This document shows positions 18,442 through 28,546 of a stretch of 64,000 bases of DNA, piece after piece. Positions within the stretch are counted from its first letter, which is position 1, and each line of letters starts with the position of its first letter. Location of the stretch: positions 35,843 to 99,842 of the forward strand of contig WOYY01000025.1 in NCBI GenBank assembly GCA_011620555.1, written 5' to 3'. This DNA is from Anaerolineaceae bacterium (GTDB taxonomy: Bacteria > Chloroflexota > Anaerolineae > Anaerolineales > Anaerolineaceae). A program made the position numbers and the translations under genes. The notes under the pieces are model-generated. The model was not told the origin of the DNA. It made no database searches and saw nothing but the letters and a program-made list of their open reading frames with translations.

Positions 18442-21225
18442 TTGGCAAAAACAGTTCAGGGCAAGACCTATCAATGGCGCTTAGGCGATGCACCCATCGG
18501 CAGCGGCGATGCCGGTGAGGTCTATGCCGTCGCGTGTGTGGGCCAGCCTGAACTGTCGGGCGTCCTAAAACGGCCGGCCCATATCGCCACCGGCGGCACC
18601 ATCCAGCGTCAGGCCGGTCAGATCGCCCAGGAGGGGCTGGCGCTCGCCCAGCTCGAAGGCCTGCCAGCCTGCAAAGCCCATCCCCCCCTGATCCTGGATG
18701 AGGCCCCGGCGTTCACCCAGGGCACTGCCAATTACTTCATCGTCAGCGAGACGGCCCCAGGCGAGGATATGGCAACCATGCTGGCGCGCACCCGCCTGGA
18801 AGGCATCCCCTTCCCCCGCCGGGTGATCCTGACGGTGCTGGACGCCCTCTTTGACCTCTTTGCCCGGGCGCACCGGATCGGGGTGCTCTGGAATGACGTC
18901 AAGCTCGAACACATCTATTGGGATAACGCCACCGGCGGCGTGGCTGTGATCGACTGGGGCAACGCCCAGTTCCTCGCAGAACCCAACGGTCAGCGTCGGG
19001 CGCTCCCCCGCTGGGAGGACTACCGCCAGATGGTTGATACGCTGGGCGGCTTCCTGCAGCAATCCGCGCCGGAACTTTATGAAGACCTGGGCTGGTCGGA
19101 GTTTCAGGGCGCGGAGCTGGACCTGCCGCAGATCTCCGTCCTGGCGCGCCGGATTGATTACCAGCACGAGGTGATCGCCCTGCAGGTGATGGAATATCAA
19201 GCGCTCATCCGGGTCGTGCTGAACAGCGACCCCAGCCTTGAGGGTCTCCAAAAAATCCAGAGCTACCAAAAGACCCTGCTCCGGATCGGCGCGCCCTGGG
19301 AAGCCCCGGCCGTGCTCGACTATGGCCGGCGGCTTGTGGAACAGGCGCTGGACCAGGGCGATTCGCAGGACGCCATCCGGGCCACCACGATCATTTGGGA
19401 CCTCTTCGGCGAGACGCTGGACCTCTCCTGGCATCTTTTGCGGGAAGTCTTCCGCAACCCAGAGCTCCTCAGCCATGCCGAAATGGAGGCGGTGGTTCGG
19501 TCGATACTGCACGAAAATTGGGCCCAGACCCTCTGGCATCTGGCCATAATCGCCCAGGAAACCGGTCCATCCGGCTGGTGGGAGCAATTGGTCCCGGTCA
19601 TCCGGCAGAAAGCCCTTGGCTCCACCACGCCCCTCCCCCTGCAAATGGCCTATTCTCTTCTGGATTGGACCCAGTCCGGCCCCTCGATCGACCCGGTGGC
19701 CAGCGCCGATCTGCACAGCACAATTGACCATTGGCGTTCAAAAGGCGCGGATTTTAAGGACAGCCCCTTTGAATATGCCCTGTTGGAAATGGCCCGCGGC
19801 CAAAACGACCTACCCCGGCGGCTTCGCACGGAGTTGAGATCCGGGTTCGCCGCAGGCGAAGATGCGATCCGGAACCTGCTGCAGGCCTGGGTGAACATGG
19901 ATTGGGAAGAACTCCCCAAGGCTTTTCGCCAGGTCATCGCCTGGGACCCTGACCGCTGGGGTGTGCTCACTTCAGCCGAGGCCGTGCTTAAATTCCAGGC
20001 CTGGCTGGACCGCCTATATTCCGGTCCGGCAGATCCGCGCAACGCCGCCGATTTCCTCGCGGGCCTGATGGAAGAACGTCTGCCGCTGGAACGCCTGCTG
20101 GGCAATCCCCCCTGGCTCCAGGCCCTGCTGGAACTGCTGGCTCGAATCCGGGCCGGGGAGTACCTCGCCGATCTCCAGGCGGGGATCCAAACCTGGTGCC
20201 CCTGGCTCTCGGGTTACGAGACGATCTACGATACGCAGCCAAAGTTGGCCGCTCCCAATGCGGAATCGATCGAAAAAGTGCTGGCCCATTTCAGCCAGCA
20301 TCTCAAGAATTGGTCCGATCTGGATAACGGGCTGGAAAGCGTCAGGGCCATTGCCCCTGCTTTTTACCCAGCCTGCCGGCGGCTCGCCGATGGCTTCCAG
20401 ACCGTTTTCCACCTCAACGCCGACCCGGATGAGATCAAAGGCGATTGTGCAGCAGCGGACCACCCCGCCCTGGCGGAGGGCTGCGCCGTCCTCCAGGCCC
20501 TGATCGGCTGGCGGGAAGCGCTCAGGGGGCAGGATTACGACCTGGCCCTTGAGGCGCTCAGCAGCGAGTCCCACCCCGGCTGGCGGATTTTGGAACACGC
20601 CCAGACGGTGACCCGGGATTGGATCACAGCTGTTCAGCCCTGCCTGGATGCCATCTCCGCCCAGAAGGCCCAGGTCTGCCCTGGCAAGCAACCAGATTTG
20701 CAGGCCGTGCAGGATAGCTTGGCCGCAATGATCCACCAATGGGACCGGGTTTACACCACCCGGCCGCACCAATCCCTGCTCGAATCCCTTGAGGCGGAAA
20801 GCGACACGCTGCAAAAAAGCTTCTACGCCTGGCGGAATGGACTGGACCACGACCCGGACCCGATCACCCATTTGCTTTACCACAACAACCTGGAGCAGAT
20901 CCGCGCCATCTCAGACACCTTCCTGAAATTGGCCCAGCGCACCCGCCAAGCCAGGTTGAGCCACAGCAATCTGGAAGGGGATGACACCCTGCCCTATGCC
21001 AAACAGGTCCAGGCGGGCGAAAGCCTGCTGGATCACCTCGCAGCCATCGAAGAACTTCTGGTTCCGGATGAAACAGCCCGCCGCTTCCCGACCTGGCAAT
21101 CCACTTTTCACGCCATCACCAGCCTGCATGCCCTGGCGGAACAGCGGGAGGCCATCCTCGAAATGGATAATACGCACCCGCTCTATGCCTGGCTAATACA
21201 ATCCACCCTTGCACGGGATATCTAA
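18442..21225 (+). CDS. divergent protein kinase-like N-terminal domain with long helical C-terminal region
   Basis: GSGDAGEVY Gly-loop, VLKRP, catalytic-like LWNDVKLEHIYWD, DWG in place of DFG; TTG start with ggag upstream. Confidence 0.7.
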   Translation: MAKTVQGKTYQWRLGDAPIGSGDAGEVYAVACVGQPELSGVLKRPAHIATGGTIQRQAGQIAQEGLALAQLEGLPACKAHPPLILDEAPAFTQGTANYFIVSETAPGEDMATMLARTRLEGIPFPRRVILTVLDALFDLFARAHRIGVLWNDVKLEHIYWDNATGGVAVIDWGNAQFLAEPNGQRRALPRWEDYRQMVDTLGGFLQQSAPELYEDLGWSEFQGAELDLPQISVLARRIDYQHEVIALQVMEYQALIRVVLNSDPSLEGLQKIQSYQKTLLRIGAPWEAPAVLDYGRRLVEQALDQGDSQDAIRATTIIWDLFGETLDLSWHLLREVFRNPELLSHAEMEAVVRSILHENWAQTLWHLAIIAQETGPSGWWEQLVPVIRQKALGSTTPLPLQMAYSLLDWTQSGPSIDPVASADLHSTIDHWRSKGADFKDSPFEYALLEMARGQNDLPRRLRTELRSGFAAGEDAIRNLLQAWVNMDWEELPKAFRQVIAWDPDRWGVLTSAEAVLKFQAWLDRLYSGPADPRNAADFLAGLMEERLPLERLLGNPPWLQALLELLARIRAGEYLADLQAGIQTWCPWLSGYETIYDTQPKLAAPNAESIEKVLAHFSQHLKNWSDLDNGLESVRAIAPAFYPACRRLADGFQTVFHLNADPDEIKGDCAAADHPALAEGCAVLQALIGWREALRGQDYDLALEALSSESHPGWRILEHAQTVTRDWITAVQPCLDAISAQKAQVCPGKQPDLQAVQDSLAAMIHQWDRVYTTRPHQSLLESLEAESDTLQKSFYAWRNGLDHDPDPITHLLYHNNLEQIRAISDTFLKLAQRTRQARLSHSNLEGDDTLPYAKQVQAGESLLDHLAAIEELLVPDETARRFPTWQSTFHAITSLHALAEQREAILEMDNTHPLYAWLIQSTLARDI

Positions 21226-21231
21226 AAACTA

Positions 21232-22266
21232 TTGAATTGGAAAATGACCATGGAAACCCTCTCCCTTGGACCCAATAAAGCAATGCAACTGACCGAACCG
21301 CTGGATACCTGGCTTTCGGCCGGCCTGCGGGACTTCGCCGTCCCGGAAGCAGTCGGCTCTTCTGCCCGGGTTTTCAGTCTGAACTACGCGCCTCTTGCGG
21401 GCGACTACGCGAATCGTCCTGCAATCAAGGTGATGCGACCCGATAAGACCCAGTATGCTCTGCCCCTCTTCCGAACCGAGATCCAAATTCTCGACCGGCT
21501 GAAGGATGTGCCGGGCATCACGCCCATGCTGGGGCTGGGCTATCTCAAACCGATCGAATCCCATTGGCCGGACGAGATCGCGCCGATGACCACCTCCCTG
21601 CAGCAGGCAGCCTCAGCCGCCGAACTGGCCGGCACATTTGACCTCTTCCCAGCCGACGAGAGCGAAGCGATGCTGGCGGAACTCGATGAACGCACGGCAG
21701 AAGGTTGGCTGGCCGCCATCATCCTGCCCCGCCGCTGGGAGGATAACCTCTACATGCGGGCAGACGCCGGTTATACCCGCGGTGAATTCCACCGCAGCTA
21801 CCCCGTAATCGAAGCGCTGCAGGCCAGCATTCAGATCTGCGGGATTCTTGAGGCCGCCCACGAAAACAACGTGATCTACCTCGACCACAAGGTCCTGCAT
21901 TACTACTGGAACGAACCCCGTCAGCAGGTTTTTGCGCTGGATTGGAATATCGGCCGCCTGATCAACAACGGCAACTCGGAAGAAGTCTACGCCTTTGACG
22001 TGCTCCAGTTCAGCGCCCGCGCCCTGCATCACCTGCTGACCGGCCGCCAGGCGCCCGGCTCAGTCAAAGTCGGCCCCAACCGGCCGGAAGAAATCCAGAA
22101 CGCACCGGAAAAATATGAGCCGATCTGGACCTATGACGACCAGAAACGTCTGAGCGAGGATGAACTGAACGTTCTGGGTGATGCCATCCAGGGTAAATAC
22201 CAGACCCCGTCCGCGTTGGCGGAAGATCTGCAATCCCTGTATAATCAACGGCAATCACAAAGTTAG
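21232..22266 (+). CDS. second divergent protein kinase-like protein (start may be 21244 or 21250)
   Basis: RPAIKVMRPDK (beta3 Lys), FRTEIQIL, IYLDHKVLHYYWN, LDWN in place of DFG. Confidence 0.7.
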   Translation: MNWKMTMETLSLGPNKAMQLTEPLDTWLSAGLRDFAVPEAVGSSARVFSLNYAPLAGDYANRPAIKVMRPDKTQYALPLFRTEIQILDRLKDVPGITPMLGLGYLKPIESHWPDEIAPMTTSLQQAASAAELAGTFDLFPADESEAMLAELDERTAEGWLAAIILPRRWEDNLYMRADAGYTRGEFHRSYPVIEALQASIQICGILEAAHENNVIYLDHKVLHYYWNEPRQQVFALDWNIGRLINNGNSEEVYAFDVLQFSARALHHLLTGRQAPGSVKVGPNRPEEIQNAPEKYEPIWTYDDQKRLSEDELNVLGDAIQGKYQTPSALAEDLQSLYNQRQSQS

Positions 22267-22287
22267 CTTTGCGGTGAAAGGAATCTT

Positions 22288-24105
22288 ATGCTGAAAGACC
22301 TCATCCAACGGGCAAGGACCGTTCTGGATCAACCCCATCCACCGGAGCAGGAACTGGTGGAAGTTGAAAACGCGTTAAGCGCTTTCCTGGAAGCTTTAGC
22401 CACCGAACGCATCGCCGAACCCGTCGACTTCACCGAACTCGAGCACGCCAACCGCCTGCTGCGGGAAATCCGGCGGGAGCGCTCCCGCCGCCTGGCCGAG
22501 CTGCAACATCAGGAACAAAAAGAGCAGCCCGCCCCGCCCAAAGGTGCGCCGACCAGCTCATCGCAGGCCGCGCTCAATATCTCGCCCCAGTTCGGCGATG
22601 ATGACACTTACGATCCCCTCCGCAAATTCCTCAGCTCCAGCCACGACCCGGAAGCCGAAGCCGTCATGGACTCGGCCGAAGAGGCTTTTTACGCCGGCAA
22701 TTACCAGAAGGCCATCCCACTCTACGAGAATGTGCTCCAGATCGAGCCGGGCTGGTCCCGCGCCAAGGAACACCGCGACGAAGCGGAAGAATTCCTGCGG
22801 ACCGGGAACATCCCTTCCGTCGCCCTGCCGCCGGACGCCGGCAAGGCCTACGGCAAAGCGCAATCGGCGGCCCGTGTTTTCCGCTATCAGACCGCGCTCG
22901 ACTACCTCGAAGAAGCCTTCACCAGCCTGCAGGAAGCTGGGATCAACCGCTGGCGGGAGGGGGAAGACCTGCGCCAGGACCTTGAGAACCAGATGCAGGC
23001 CCACGATGTCTATGAAGAGGGGCTGGCCCTGCTCCGCCAGGGTGATCTCCAAGGCGGCCTAGCCAAAGTGCAGACCGCAGCCAGCGCGGTTGCCCTGCCC
23101 GAATATGTGGACAAAGCCAGTGAGATCCGCAGTGATATTTCTGCGCTGGACGAGATCGCTGATGTGATGAACCTCAGCGGCAACATCCCGCCCGAAAAAC
23201 TGGCGGAAGCCCGAACCAAACTGGACCGTCTTTCGATTAAATACGGCGAGATCCCCCAGATCTCCCGCCTGCGCAACCGGATGGACATCGTCCTGCCGGC
23301 CGTAACCGCCTCATTGCTGGATAAGATCAACCGGCTCAAGCGCCAGGGCGATGCGGCCACAACGCTCAAAACGGCCAAAACAGCCTATGATGGCGCAGTT
23401 GAGGCCCTGGCAACCCTGCAGGTCCTCACGCCGGACACCCCCCAGGGCAAAGCTCTCCAGGCGGAAGCCCAGGAAGCCCAGCATGAGGTGGAAACACAGG
23501 AAGAAAGCCTCAGGCGCGCCGTGCAGGCTTTGAACACCGAAAGCCGCTTCTTTCCCCGCAATGCCTACCTGATCAGCAAAGCCGTGCGCTCCCGCTTCCC
23601 GGAAGATCCGGAAGTGCTGGACCTCAAACGCCGGCTGCGCTGGTATTACGTGACCCTCTATGGCGGCGGCGGGATTGCAGGCATCCTGCTGATCCTCGCC
23701 CTGTGGTTCGGCGGCCGCGGAATCACCACGGCCGTGCATAACCGGAATTTGGCGCTGACCCCGTCCCCCACCGTGACGGCAACCATCACCCAGACGCCGA
23801 CGATCACCCCCACGCCAACGATCACCCCCACGCCTACGCCGGATAGGACGGCCACCCCGCAGTACACGCCCACCTCCACCCCGGTGATCACCGGGACCAT
23901 GAAGCGCACCGTCTGGGTGCGTGAGGGCTGCTATGAGGATGAAGTTGCCAAGAGCCGCATCCCTGAAGGCGCTGTGGTCACGCTGATCTCGATCCCCGAG
24001 CGGGTCTTTGATAACCTGAACCGGGAATGCGTCCTGGTGGAATATCGCACGGAAGATGCTTCAGCCGTGGGCTACGTCCTGCTGATAGATATGACCATCC
24101 CCTGA
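22288..24105 (+). CDS. TPR-like protein with one TM helix, Thr-Pro-rich linker and SH3b-like C-terminal domain
   Basis: TPR-like EAFYAGNYQKAIPLYENVLQIEPGW; TM GGIAGILLILALWFGG; TPTPTITPTPTPDRTATP linker; C-terminal TVWVREGC...VGYVLLIDM. Confidence 0.7.
   Translation: MLKDLIQRARTVLDQPHPPEQELVEVENALSAFLEALATERIAEPVDFTELEHANRLLREIRRERSRRLAELQHQEQKEQPAPPKGAPTSSSQAALNISPQFGDDDTYDPLRKFLSSSHDPEAEAVMDSAEEAFYAGNYQKAIPLYENVLQIEPGWSRAKEHRDEAEEFLRTGNIPSVALPPDAGKAYGKAQSAARVFRYQTALDYLEEAFTSLQEAGINRWREGEDLRQDLENQMQAHDVYEEGLALLRQGDLQGGLAKVQTAASAVALPEYVDKASEIRSDISALDEIADVMNLSGNIPPEKLAEARTKLDRLSIKYGEIPQISRLRNRMDIVLPAVTASLLDKINRLKRQGDAATTLKTAKTAYDGAVEALATLQVLTPDTPQGKALQAEAQEAQHEVETQEESLRRAVQALNTESRFFPRNAYLISKAVRSRFPEDPEVLDLKRRLRWYYVTLYGGGGIAGILLILALWFGGRGITTAVHNRNLALTPSPTVTATITQTPTITPTPTITPTPTPDRTATPQYTPTSTPVITGTMKRTVWVREGCYEDEVAKSRIPEGAVVTLISIPERVFDNLNRECVLVEYRTEDASAVGYVLLIDMTIP
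23800..23835 (+). repeat. tandem 18-bp repeat acgatcacccccacgcc[a/t] in the Thr-Pro linker
   Basis: two adjacent copies at 23800-23817 and 23818-23835. Confidence 0.7.
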
Positions 24106-24127
24106 ACAATAAATTTTAAACTTAAAA

Positions 24128-24152
24128 GGGCTGGGATCTGATGTCCCAGCCC
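24128..24152. terminator. hairpin between convergent genes
   Basis: GGGCTGGGA-7 nt-TCCCAGCCC. Confidence 0.6.
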
Positions 24153-24192
24153 GTGCAAGCAATCAAATTAACCCGGTGAAGGTCTTCTTCAA

Positions 24193-25977
24193 TCATTCCA
24201 ACGGGATGTTGAAGAAGGCGTCCAGCACGATTTCCTCATGCCACTCTGTTGGCGATGGCGCCAGCCCCAGGATATCCCCCGCAGTATGCACCCGTCCCCG
24301 CCCAAGGCTCACAACGGCCAAATGGAGCATGTCCGGCAACCCCAGCAGGGATTCGGGGATCTCAAGTTCAATAGTGGTCGGCTCGCCCAAAACTAGCGCT
24401 GCGCCGCCCGTATAGAACGCCAGTTCCCAGGCCTCGCCCTCCCAATAGTAAAAGTCAAAATGGCCAGAGACGGTTCCCTTGCGGTCATCTGGGGTGATGG
24501 CCAGCAGATACTCCGGTTTATAAGGATCCGCGACCGTGATCGGATGCTTATCCACGTCACTATCTGCGCCCTGCCCGTCGCCTGTGGTATCGAAATAAAA
24601 TGCATAGGTCCCCCAGGGGGTAGCCTCGGGGTTTCCCGCCACTGTCAGTCCCAGGTAGAGCGAACCATCCAGCCTTTTCACATAAAGGTCCAGCAAATCC
24701 AGATGGTCAAAATCCAGATTATCGCCAGCCTCATCGCGAACCAGTGGGCTGCCGTAAGCCGCATCAATCGCCCCATCCACGACCTCCGGGGAATAGGTGT
24801 AGTCATGCGAGAGGAAGTCAATCGCCGAGGTCACCTCGTTGTTATTCATGAAGTCAAAGAAGGTTGCATTCTCCCAATGCGAGCCCTGCCCCCAGCGGGT
24901 GGAACAGGGCGTTGAAACCCAGGCCGGCTCCCAATAAACCACGCCCAGCCCGCCGTTGCTGATCAGAGTCTGGGTCAGGTCAATCATGAACTGGCGCTGC
25001 CCCGCAATGCTGATCGGATAGGCGCCGATGCCCTGGTAGAGGATATTGTCGGCCGTCTCATCCACCGCCTCCAGCGTCCAGGGGTAAGCGGTCTCAACAA
25101 TCATGACCTCTTTATCAAAAGTTTCCCGCAGGGTCGTGGTCATCCCGCCCACATCAGCCAGGGAGAACTCGCTCCATTGTGGGTAATACGAAAGCCCAAT
25201 CACATCAAAATCCGTGATCCCGGCGGCCGTCGCCTCACGGAACCACCAACCGGCGTTTTCCGGTTGAGCCACGTGCAGGACGATCCTGATCGAAAGGCCG
25301 GTTTCGGCGGAAATATCCCGCACGGCCTGAATACCCGCGTTGAACAAACGGGCGTCCCGCGGCCAATCGAGGGTGGTGATGTCCTTGACCATCCCGGCAT
25401 TGGTCTCATTGCCGACCTGAACGAACTCGGGCATCAGCCCCGCCTGATAAAGGATGTTCAAGGTGTCATAGGTATACTGGTAAAGCGTTTCGGGCAGGTC
25501 CGCCTCTGGGATATCCGCCCACAACTCCGGGACATCCTGATTGCCGGGGTCCGCCCAGTTATCGGAATAATGGAAGTCCAGCAGGGTCGCCATCCCGGCT
25601 TCCTTGGCCCGCGTGAAGGTCCGGATCACATCCGGGACGGTGCTGTAAGCCGTCCAATCGGGGTCAATCCAGAGCCGTGCCCGGATCAGGTTCGCGCCGT
25701 GTTCGCTGAACAGCTCATAGGCATCCACCAACTCGCCGCCCTCGCGATACTCTGCTCCGCAGTCATCCACCTCGTTCACGTACGAGAGGTCCACACCAAA
25801 GTAAAAATCCGCATCCGGCGGCACGAACAAGGGTGCGGGCGTCCCCGTGGGTGCGGCGGTCGGCGTGGCGGCGCCTTGCGTTTCAAAGACTTGCCCGTCT
25901 ACCGGACGGCACCCCGCCAAAACCAAGCCCGCCAGGATCGAGATGACCCTGGCGGCCTGAAACCAACGAATTTTCAT
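24193..25977 (-). CDS. secreted GH53 arabinogalactan endo-beta-1,4-galactanase lipoprotein with C-terminal beta-domain
   Basis: lipobox LAGC; FYFGVDLSYVNEVDDCGAEYREGG, LIRARLWIDP, VQVGNETNAGM and MIVETAYPWT catalytic Glu motifs. Confidence 0.9.
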   Translation of the reverse strand: MKIRWFQAARVISILAGLVLAGCRPVDGQVFETQGAATPTAAPTGTPAPLFVPPDADFYFGVDLSYVNEVDDCGAEYREGGELVDAYELFSEHGANLIRARLWIDPDWTAYSTVPDVIRTFTRAKEAGMATLLDFHYSDNWADPGNQDVPELWADIPEADLPETLYQYTYDTLNILYQAGLMPEFVQVGNETNAGMVKDITTLDWPRDARLFNAGIQAVRDISAETGLSIRIVLHVAQPENAGWWFREATAAGITDFDVIGLSYYPQWSEFSLADVGGMTTTLRETFDKEVMIVETAYPWTLEAVDETADNILYQGIGAYPISIAGQRQFMIDLTQTLISNGGLGVVYWEPAWVSTPCSTRWGQGSHWENATFFDFMNNNEVTSAIDFLSHDYTYSPEVVDGAIDAAYGSPLVRDEAGDNLDFDHLDLLDLYVKRLDGSLYLGLTVAGNPEATPWGTYAFYFDTTGDGQGADSDVDKHPITVADPYKPEYLLAITPDDRKGTVSGHFDFYYWEGEAWELAFYTGGAALVLGEPTTIELEIPESLLGLPDMLHLAVVSLGRGRVHTAGDILGLAPSPTEWHEEIVLDAFFNIPLE

Positions 25978-25980
25978 GGA

Positions 25981-26874
25981 CTATCCTTTGACAGCCCCCT
26001 GAGTCAGCCCGCCCACAATCTGATCCTGCAGGATCAGGTAGATGACCATGATCGGCAGCGCGCCGATCAACGCGCCGGCGGAGAAAACGCCCCACCGCTG
26101 ATCGAACTGCGCCCCAGCGAAGATCTGCAAACCAACCATCAAAGTGTATTGCTCGCTGGTCTTCAATAAAACCCGGGCCAGGATGAATTCACCATAGGTG
26201 CTGATGTAATTGATGATCGCAATCACGATCAGGATCGGCCGCAGCAAAGGCAGGATCAGCTTGGTAAAGATCTGCCAGCTGGTTGCGCCCTCTACCATGG
26301 CCGATTCATCAATATCGCGGGGAACCGTGTCCATATACCCCTTCATCAGCCAAATGTTCAATCCCATTGCGCCGCCGAGATAAACCAGGATCAACCCGGC
26401 GTGGGTGTTGAGGCCGATGAACGGAATGACATCATCGATCTGAGAGATCATCAGGAAGGTCGCCACCAAAGCTAACAGAGTGGGAAAGACCTGGATCAAC
26501 AAAATGGCTCTGAGCATTGTCTTGCGGCCCTTAAAGCGGAACCGAGAGAAAGCATAGGCTGCAACGGTTGTGATTGTCAGGGATAAAACGGACGTGATGC
26601 CTGCAATCTTGATGGAATTGAAAAACCAACGCCAGAAGGGGAAATCACCCGAGGCCGCCAGCTGCTGGTAATTGCCAAAGCCGAGATGGGCTGGGATCAG
26701 GGTCTGGGTTGCGAGCGATCCCGTGGGGTTAAAGGAGGCCGAAATCACCCAGAGGATGGGAAAGATTGAGAAAATGATCAGGACGAAGGCCACGATCAGG
26801 CGGACCCCGATGCTGATCTTGCGCCGAGCGCTTTGGGACTTGAAAGGTTTCTGTTTCTTATCCATCTCAGACAT
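25981..26874 (-). CDS. carbohydrate ABC permease, MalG-like
   Basis: EAA loop DIDESAMVEGATSWQIFTKLILPLLRP; start MSEMDKKQ overlaps the upstream gene. Confidence 0.9.
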   Translation of the reverse strand: MSEMDKKQKPFKSQSARRKISIGVRLIVAFVLIIFSIFPILWVISASFNPTGSLATQTLIPAHLGFGNYQQLAASGDFPFWRWFFNSIKIAGITSVLSLTITTVAAYAFSRFRFKGRKTMLRAILLIQVFPTLLALVATFLMISQIDDVIPFIGLNTHAGLILVYLGGAMGLNIWLMKGYMDTVPRDIDESAMVEGATSWQIFTKLILPLLRPILIVIAIINYISTYGEFILARVLLKTSEQYTLMVGLQIFAGAQFDQRWGVFSAGALIGALPIMVIYLILQDQIVGGLTQGAVKG

Positions 26875-28462
26875 TTTCACTGACCTCCTCCCACATCTTG
26901 GTGTAATTGAACTGGATGAGGGTGATCGTACCAACGATAAAGAAGATCACGATTGTGATCGCAGCTGCAAAGCCATAGTCCACACCCCGGCTGGCGGAGA
27001 ATGCCAGGTTATAGACATAACTGATCAAAATATCCGTATGCCCGGCGGGCGTTGGCGTATTGGCCATCGGCGGACCGCCGCCATTAAAGATGTAGATCAG
27101 GTTGAAGTTGTTGAAGTTGAACACAAACGACGATATCAGCAAGGGCCCCACGGCTACAAGCAAAAGCGGGAAAGTGATCTTCCAAAACTTCTGCCAGCCA
27201 TTAGCGCCATCCACCTGAGCGGCGTCATAGTACTCATCGGGTATGGATTGCAAGGCGCCGCTGCTGATCAACATAAAGTAGGGGTAACTCAACCAGAGGT
27301 TGATGATGATCACGGCCACCTTGGCCCACCACTGATCCGTGAACCAGGGCGGCGCCCAGCCAATCAGGTTCTCCAGCACCCGAGAGATCACGCCCAGCTC
27401 CGGGTTGAGCATCCCGCGCCAGACCAAAATCGTGAGCAGGGCCGGCACGGTATAGGGAACGATCAACAATGAGCGGATCAATTTCTTCAGGGGAAAACCA
27501 GGGTCATTGAACAGGACCGCAATCAGCAGGCCAAGGGCAAAGTTCAACACCAGACTGATCCCGGCAAAGCTGAAGTTCCAGACAATGATTCGTACCAACG
27601 GCCCGCGCAAGGCAGGGCTGACGAAGAAGCGTTTGAAGTTCTCCAGGCCGATGTTGGCAATAAAGCCCGGTTTCAATACCTCGCCCGTGGGTGAGGAAAA
27701 AGTGCCGCGCAGGTTGGAATAGACCGTTCCATCCTCCTGGTCGATCATCACATCCCTCTCAGGATCATACACATACTTTTGGACCAGTTCAGCCGCCTCT
27801 TGCGGCGATCGGACCTGGATCGTTTTGTCTTCCTGACCAAAAAGGATATTTGAAAGGTTCGGGTCGGTCGCCGCGAGGATGGAGTTCAACCTTTGATAAC
27901 CTTCAATTGTCACGGGAATGCCATCGGCATCCAGTTCGCCGATCCCGGCCTGCCCTGGCACGGGCTGGGCGATCAACTCACCTTCTGTCGCCAGGTAAGG
28001 TTGGCCTTCGGCGTCAATCAACCAGAGGGCATAGTCACCCGAATCGGATTTGAATGCCGTCCAGGAATAGGCTTTGCTATCTTCCGGCAGGTACTTGATC
28101 TCCAAAATATGTTGAATGGCCAGCTCTTCGGTGATCAGGTGGCCTTCACCATAGTTCGTAAAAGAAACCCAAACCGTAAACAGGATGGGATAAATCGTGA
28201 ACAGAGCCATCAACACCAGGCCGGCCACCATCCAGCGCAGGGGATAAGCCTTCTTAACCAATAAAATAATATTCACGGCCAGGGCGATCGCGAAAAAAGC
28301 CGCAGCCAGCGGAGTATATCCCAAGGATACAAATTGGCTGATGACCCAGCCAACCGCTGCATCCCCAACCAACAGCAGAATAATTATTATCAACTGAGAT
28401 GATACCGTCTTAGGTAAAAAAGCCGGTTTTTTCCGATTTCCCAAAGGGGTACTAGATGCCAT
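26867..28462 (-). CDS. carbohydrate ABC permease, MalF-like with periplasmic insertion
   Basis: EAA loop DEYYDAAQVDGANGWQKFWKITFPLL; VYSNLRGTF... MalF P2-like region. Confidence 0.9.
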   Translation of the reverse strand: MASSTPLGNRKKPAFLPKTVSSQLIIIILLLVGDAAVGWVISQFVSLGYTPLAAAFFAIALAVNIILLVKKAYPLRWMVAGLVLMALFTIYPILFTVWVSFTNYGEGHLITEELAIQHILEIKYLPEDSKAYSWTAFKSDSGDYALWLIDAEGQPYLATEGELIAQPVPGQAGIGELDADGIPVTIEGYQRLNSILAATDPNLSNILFGQEDKTIQVRSPQEAAELVQKYVYDPERDVMIDQEDGTVYSNLRGTFSSPTGEVLKPGFIANIGLENFKRFFVSPALRGPLVRIIVWNFSFAGISLVLNFALGLLIAVLFNDPGFPLKKLIRSLLIVPYTVPALLTILVWRGMLNPELGVISRVLENLIGWAPPWFTDQWWAKVAVIIINLWLSYPYFMLISSGALQSIPDEYYDAAQVDGANGWQKFWKITFPLLLVAVGPLLISSFVFNFNNFNLIYIFNGGGPPMANTPTPAGHTDILISYVYNLAFSASRGVDYGFAAAITIVIFFIVGTITLIQFNYTKMWEEVSENV

Positions 28463-28501
28463 ACCACCGCCTCCTCAATATGAAATCGTGCCGAGATATA
28501 A

Positions 28502-28532
28502 AATGAAGGCCGGGATAAACCCGGCCTTCATT
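28502..28532 (-). promoter_or_regulatory. 13-bp stem hairpin between binding-protein and permease genes
   Basis: AATGAAGGCCGGG-ATAAA-CCCGGCCTTCATT. Confidence 0.75.
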
Positions 28533-28546
28533 ATCAATTTGCAATG

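Noticed and set aside
23758-23880. Possible mobile element or CRISPR-like repeat at the ACGATCACCCCCACGCC tandem
   Set aside because: In-frame and encodes a Thr-Pro-rich linker; no spacers or transposase.
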